A DNA stretch of 64,000 bases from Entophlyctis helioformis (taxonomy: Eukaryota; Chytridiomycota; Chytridiomycetes; Chytridiales; Chytriomycetaceae): the NCBI GenBank assembly GCA_025526915.1, contig JAHLKH010000064.1:1-64000 (forward strand), written 5' to 3'. Positions 61,204 to 64,000 of this stretch are shown piece by piece. How positions within the stretch are numbered: the stretch's first letter is position 1; every line of letters starts with the position of its first letter. The position numbers were made by a program, and so were the translations under genes. The notes under the pieces are model-generated. The model searched no databases. It was not told where the DNA came from and saw only the letters and a program-made list of their open reading frames with translations.

Positions 61204-61625
61204 ATGGCCGGAGGAAAGGGAAAGAGCAGCAGCGCTGACAAGTCCAAGGGCGGCGCAAAGTCCCGCTCGGCCCGTGCCGGTCTGCAGTTCCCCGTCGGCC
61301 GTGTCCACCGTCTCCTGCGCAAGGGCAACTACGCCCAGCGTGTCGGTGCCGGCGCCCCCGTCTACCTGGCGCCGTGCTCGAGTACCTCGCCGCCGAAATC
61401 CTCGAGCTGGCCGGCAACGCTGCCCGCGACAACAAGAAGACCCGCATCATCCCCCGCCACCTGCAGCTCGCCATCCGCAACGACGAGGAGCTCAACAAGC
61501 TGCTCGGCGACGTCACCATTGCCCAGGGCGGTGTGCTCCCCAACATCCACACGGTGCTGCTACCCAAGAAGACCAAGGGCGGCAAGCCTGGCGACAAGCC
61601 CGGCTCGCAGTCGCAGGAGTACTGA
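61204..61625 (+). CDS. HTA1: histone H2A, one apparent missing base
   Basis: Starts [20 protein letters not shown], then [20 protein letters not shown] and [11 protein letters not shown]. At about 61369-61373 one base is missing from the GGCGGCC expected in [18 protein letters not shown], and the frame continues as [40 protein letters not shown] and [20 protein letters not shown], ending GSQSQEY, an SQ motif of H2A.X-type fungal H2A. With the base restored the protein is 140 residues. Both histones of the pair carry such a break. Confidence 0.9.
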
Positions 61626-61881
61626 GCGATCCAACGCCTGTGATCCACCACAAGCGATCCACCCGTGATCCAGCAATGAGCACCCCCCAGAGAGTTGTAC
61701 ATACCATTCCGCAGCACCTTGTCTGTCTGGCAGCTAGCACAATAAAGCGTTTCTGTTGAAACGTCCAACCAACCACACCTCGTCTGTTGTCTTTCTTGCT
61801 GTGCCGAGTCTATCTGAAAGTGTGGCCAGGGTATGCAGCGCGACCGTGTTCGATCCCCGCTGCCGGCAGTCTCTTTTGGGG

Positions 61882-63512
61882 ATGGCTGGAGTGAGCAATG
61901 TGACATGGCCAGATCATCCCACGCCACTCTACGCCACGCCATGCCAGACACACGATCCTCAACTCTGTCCATCGCCCTTCAACAACCATGCCAGAAAACA
62001 ACAACCAACCGCCTCGCGCAGCAGCCCAGACTCTGCGCCGCTGCGTTGGGGACACTCGTGGTGGGACCGGCTGCCCGTCGAGCTCCGCGCCATGATTCTC
62101 AACGCCATGCGTCCTCTGCGTCGCTTCCTCTGTGGCATGCTCGCCGCCAAGGCACCTGTCCGGATCCAGACAGCACGAGCCATCTGGCGCGATGCCTTCA
62201 CGAGCGACTGGCCTGGCGACCTGGATCTGCTGCCAGCCATCGTGCTGGACAAGACAGACACGGCCCTCGTCTGCTCTCGCTCGCTCTACCACCGGCTGTG
62301 TGCCGTCTTCCCCTCCAATGGGCCCGGCTGCTGCATCCGGCCCGAGTTCAACGAGTACAATGTCGGGAAAGCCAGAGACAATCGGCACTTCACCTGCGAC
62401 GAGTGCTTGCACCACATCCCGATGCGCAATGGCTGGTTCGATCTTCTCGACTTTTCGCTCCCCATCGCCATGGGCTGGGCTGCCATGCGCTGCGGCTGCC
62501 CTGAGCTGCTCCAGCATGTCGTCCAAGAGCATGGCATCGACGTCGCGCTGTACGATGAGCACCTTTACACGTCGGTGATGGACGTGGCTGCACTCGGTGG
62601 ATCCATCAGCATCCTCGAGACGCTCCACAAAGCCGGCCGAGATGCGACCGGAATCATCAACACGGCTGCGCACAGCGGCCATCTCGGCGCTGTGATCTGG
62701 GCTTATGAGCATGGAGACCCGACGGGCGGTTACACTGCGATCGCCAATGCGCTCTCGGCGGACATCTCGACATTGCCCAGTGGCTCCACAAGCACGACTA
62801 TTACGTGACGTCCAGAGCATGCGATGCTGCTGCAGAGAACGGACACCTGCACATCATGGAGTGGTTTCATGCGAATGGACTCGACGGCTTCACCTCGGAT
62901 GCGATGGACGATGCTGCTGCCGGCGGACACCTCGACGTGGTCAAGTGGTTCCATGCCAACAGCAGTGCCGGATGCACTAAGAACGCGAAGCGGTTCGCCA
63001 TTCGACGCGGTCATGATGACGTGGTCGTGTTTCTAGCATAGCATCGTCCTGAAGTCGCTTTGCTTGTCACGGATGCCCTCCTGGCTGTTGTCAAGGCAAA
63101 CAGTCCTTCAAGGGTCAAGCAGCTGTACACCACCAAGCCAGAGTCGTACACACAGGCAGCTTTTCGCGAGGCATGCAGGGAGGGACACGTGCGCATTGTG
63201 CGGTTCTTCCTGAAGCATGAACACGGCTTTGATGCAGACATGCTGCAGGCGGCGGCTGCCAAAGACCCATCTGTTGCTGGGATCATGATGGACAGCATGT
63301 CGCTGGACGCTGCACGCGCGATGCTCGAGGACGTGGCCGGCAAGGGCAAGGAATACGCCGCGACCAAGAGACGGCTCGAGACGCTTGTCAAGAGGCTGCT
63401 TGTCGCCCAGATCAGGGTCGGCATGTCCAAGCACAAGAGGGCACAAACTGACGTTGGTGTTCTGATTCGGCTGGTTGGGAGAGCAATCAACTGTCTCACT
63501 TTGAGAGTATGA
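61882..63512 (+). pseudogene. broken F-box-like / ankyrin protein 3 (frame break and in-frame TAG)
   Basis: A third paralog starts at 61882. It carries WWDRLPVELRAMILNAMRP and LRRFLCGML, the clearest F-box-like copy, then DLDLLPAIVLDKTDTALVC and PMRNGWFDLLDF. Near 62751-62761 the frame shifts by one missing base (NALS to GGHLDIAQWLHKH). The next frame holds repeats NGHLHIMEWFHANGLDGFTS and ends at TAG at 63039-63041, yet the same frame resumes HRPEVALLVTDALLAVVKAN up to 63512, in line with the HRPDTYTPRV segment of paralog 2. The frame break alone could be an assembly error, but the in-frame TAG argues for decay. Repeats here are more diverged than in the other two copies. Confidence 0.7.
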
Positions 63513-63754
63513 GGAGCCAAGAGATGCTCTCAAACCAGATCACTCTGCATGTAGCTTGGTGACAGCACGATATGCCCAAACACATCCGGCGTGACCATGC
63601 TTCTCAACCCATGAATGATGATCAAAAGTGAGCTGGGTAGTAAACTCGTATTGACGTTGCATGACATTGGACTAGTTGCCACACGGAAATCCTGTGCGAC
63701 TGCCAGACAGAATGCCATCCATCATGCTTGGGGGGAATGTGACACTCGTGGCGC

Positions 63755-64000
63755 TTAGTCCATGGCCATGGCACCAACGATAATGTCAATCTGGTGCAGA
63801 TGGTCAAGGGTGCGTGTCAGTACATCGGCAGCGTTGAATGAAGCCACGTACATGCCACGCAATAAAACGCACAAGATCGTTGGTGATGGAGGCCTGGCGG
63901 GAGCGGTTGTAGGTAAGAGTGAGCTTCTGGATCATCTCGCCGGCGTTCTTGGTGGCGTTCTCCATGGCAGCACGCTTGGCGCACATCTCCGAGGCGTAGC
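63755..64000 (-). CDS. ATP3: ATP synthase F1 gamma subunit, 3' end (continues off right edge)
   Basis: The exon 64000-63873 reads [20 protein letters not shown] then [20 protein letters not shown] and DL. A short last exon 63790-63755 adds [11 protein letters not shown] and a stop. The C-terminal YASEM...TKNAGEMI...LTLTYNRxRQAxITxEL...EII.GA signature is ATP synthase gamma, the rotor stalk. The upstream part lies outside the window. Confidence 0.93.

Overview
This 64 kb window is nuclear DNA from a compact, GC-rich eukaryotic genome. Genes lie close together on both strands. Most are split by short introns (41 to about 260 nt), usually GT-AG, with two GC-AG introns. The mix of genes fits a fungus: a SEC23 coat subunit, a PWP2 U3-snoRNP protein, an AFG1-type mitochondrial ATPase, the GID/CTLH subunit FYV10/MAEA, a SNT1/N-CoR-like corepressor, a PHO8-like phosphatase, MEMO1 and RAD51C. 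The large F-box-plus-ankyrin family suggests an early-diverging zoosporic (chytrid-type) fungus. That lineage is inferred from gene content, not proven.

Layout. 1-361: 5' part of a secreted or ER protein (minus). 650-1808: SDR oxidoreductase. 2158-4843: unrecognised protein with a C-terminal Asn-Gln repeat (minus). 5501-7316: FYV10/MAEA. 7900-8154: ribosomal protein eL29. 8384-10159: TGS1 cap hypermethylase (minus). 10292-11781: low-complexity protein (minus). 12266-15488: PWP2. 15735-18793: SEC23 (minus), head-to-head with an AANAT-like acetyltransferase (18827-19481). 19918-21893: secreted GH18 protein with ricin-type lectin domains (minus). 22782-23313: uS10 (minus). 24011-30858: three-SANT corepressor. 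31004-34848: GRIP golgin (minus), head-to-head with RAD51C (35004-36317). 36442-38508: C2HC zinc-finger protein (minus). 38832-39936: class IV aminotransferase (minus), head-to-head with TIM17 (39987-40868).

41349-46831 is an accessory island. It has two paralogous F-box-like/ankyrin genes flanking a tRNA-Gly(UCC), a truncated non-LTR retrotransposon fragment and a diverged direct repeat. After it come a CCAG microsatellite, a PP2C phosphatase (47729-50754, minus), AFG1 (51049-53469, minus), a cyclic-nucleotide-binding protein (53601-54081 and upstream, minus), mitochondrial bS21 (55521-56103, minus) head-to-head with MEMO1 (56143-57578), alkaline phosphatase (57834-60268, minus), a divergent H2B/H2A pair (60444-61625), a third, broken F-box-like/ankyrin copy (61882-63512), and the 3' end of ATP synthase gamma (63755-64000, minus).

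The strongest anomaly is a set of apparent one-base frame breaks inside otherwise well-conserved genes: H2A, H2B, SEC23 twice, PWP2, an ankyrin gene, and less clearly PHO8, AFG1 and the zinc-finger gene. All of these are deletion-type. Consensus error in a long-read assembly is the simplest explanation, but raw reads or RNA must decide. Other notable points are a TIM17 start codon that appears to be split by an intron, 28-residue ankyrin-like repeats, and a retroelement fragment that begins at the 3' flank of a tRNA gene.
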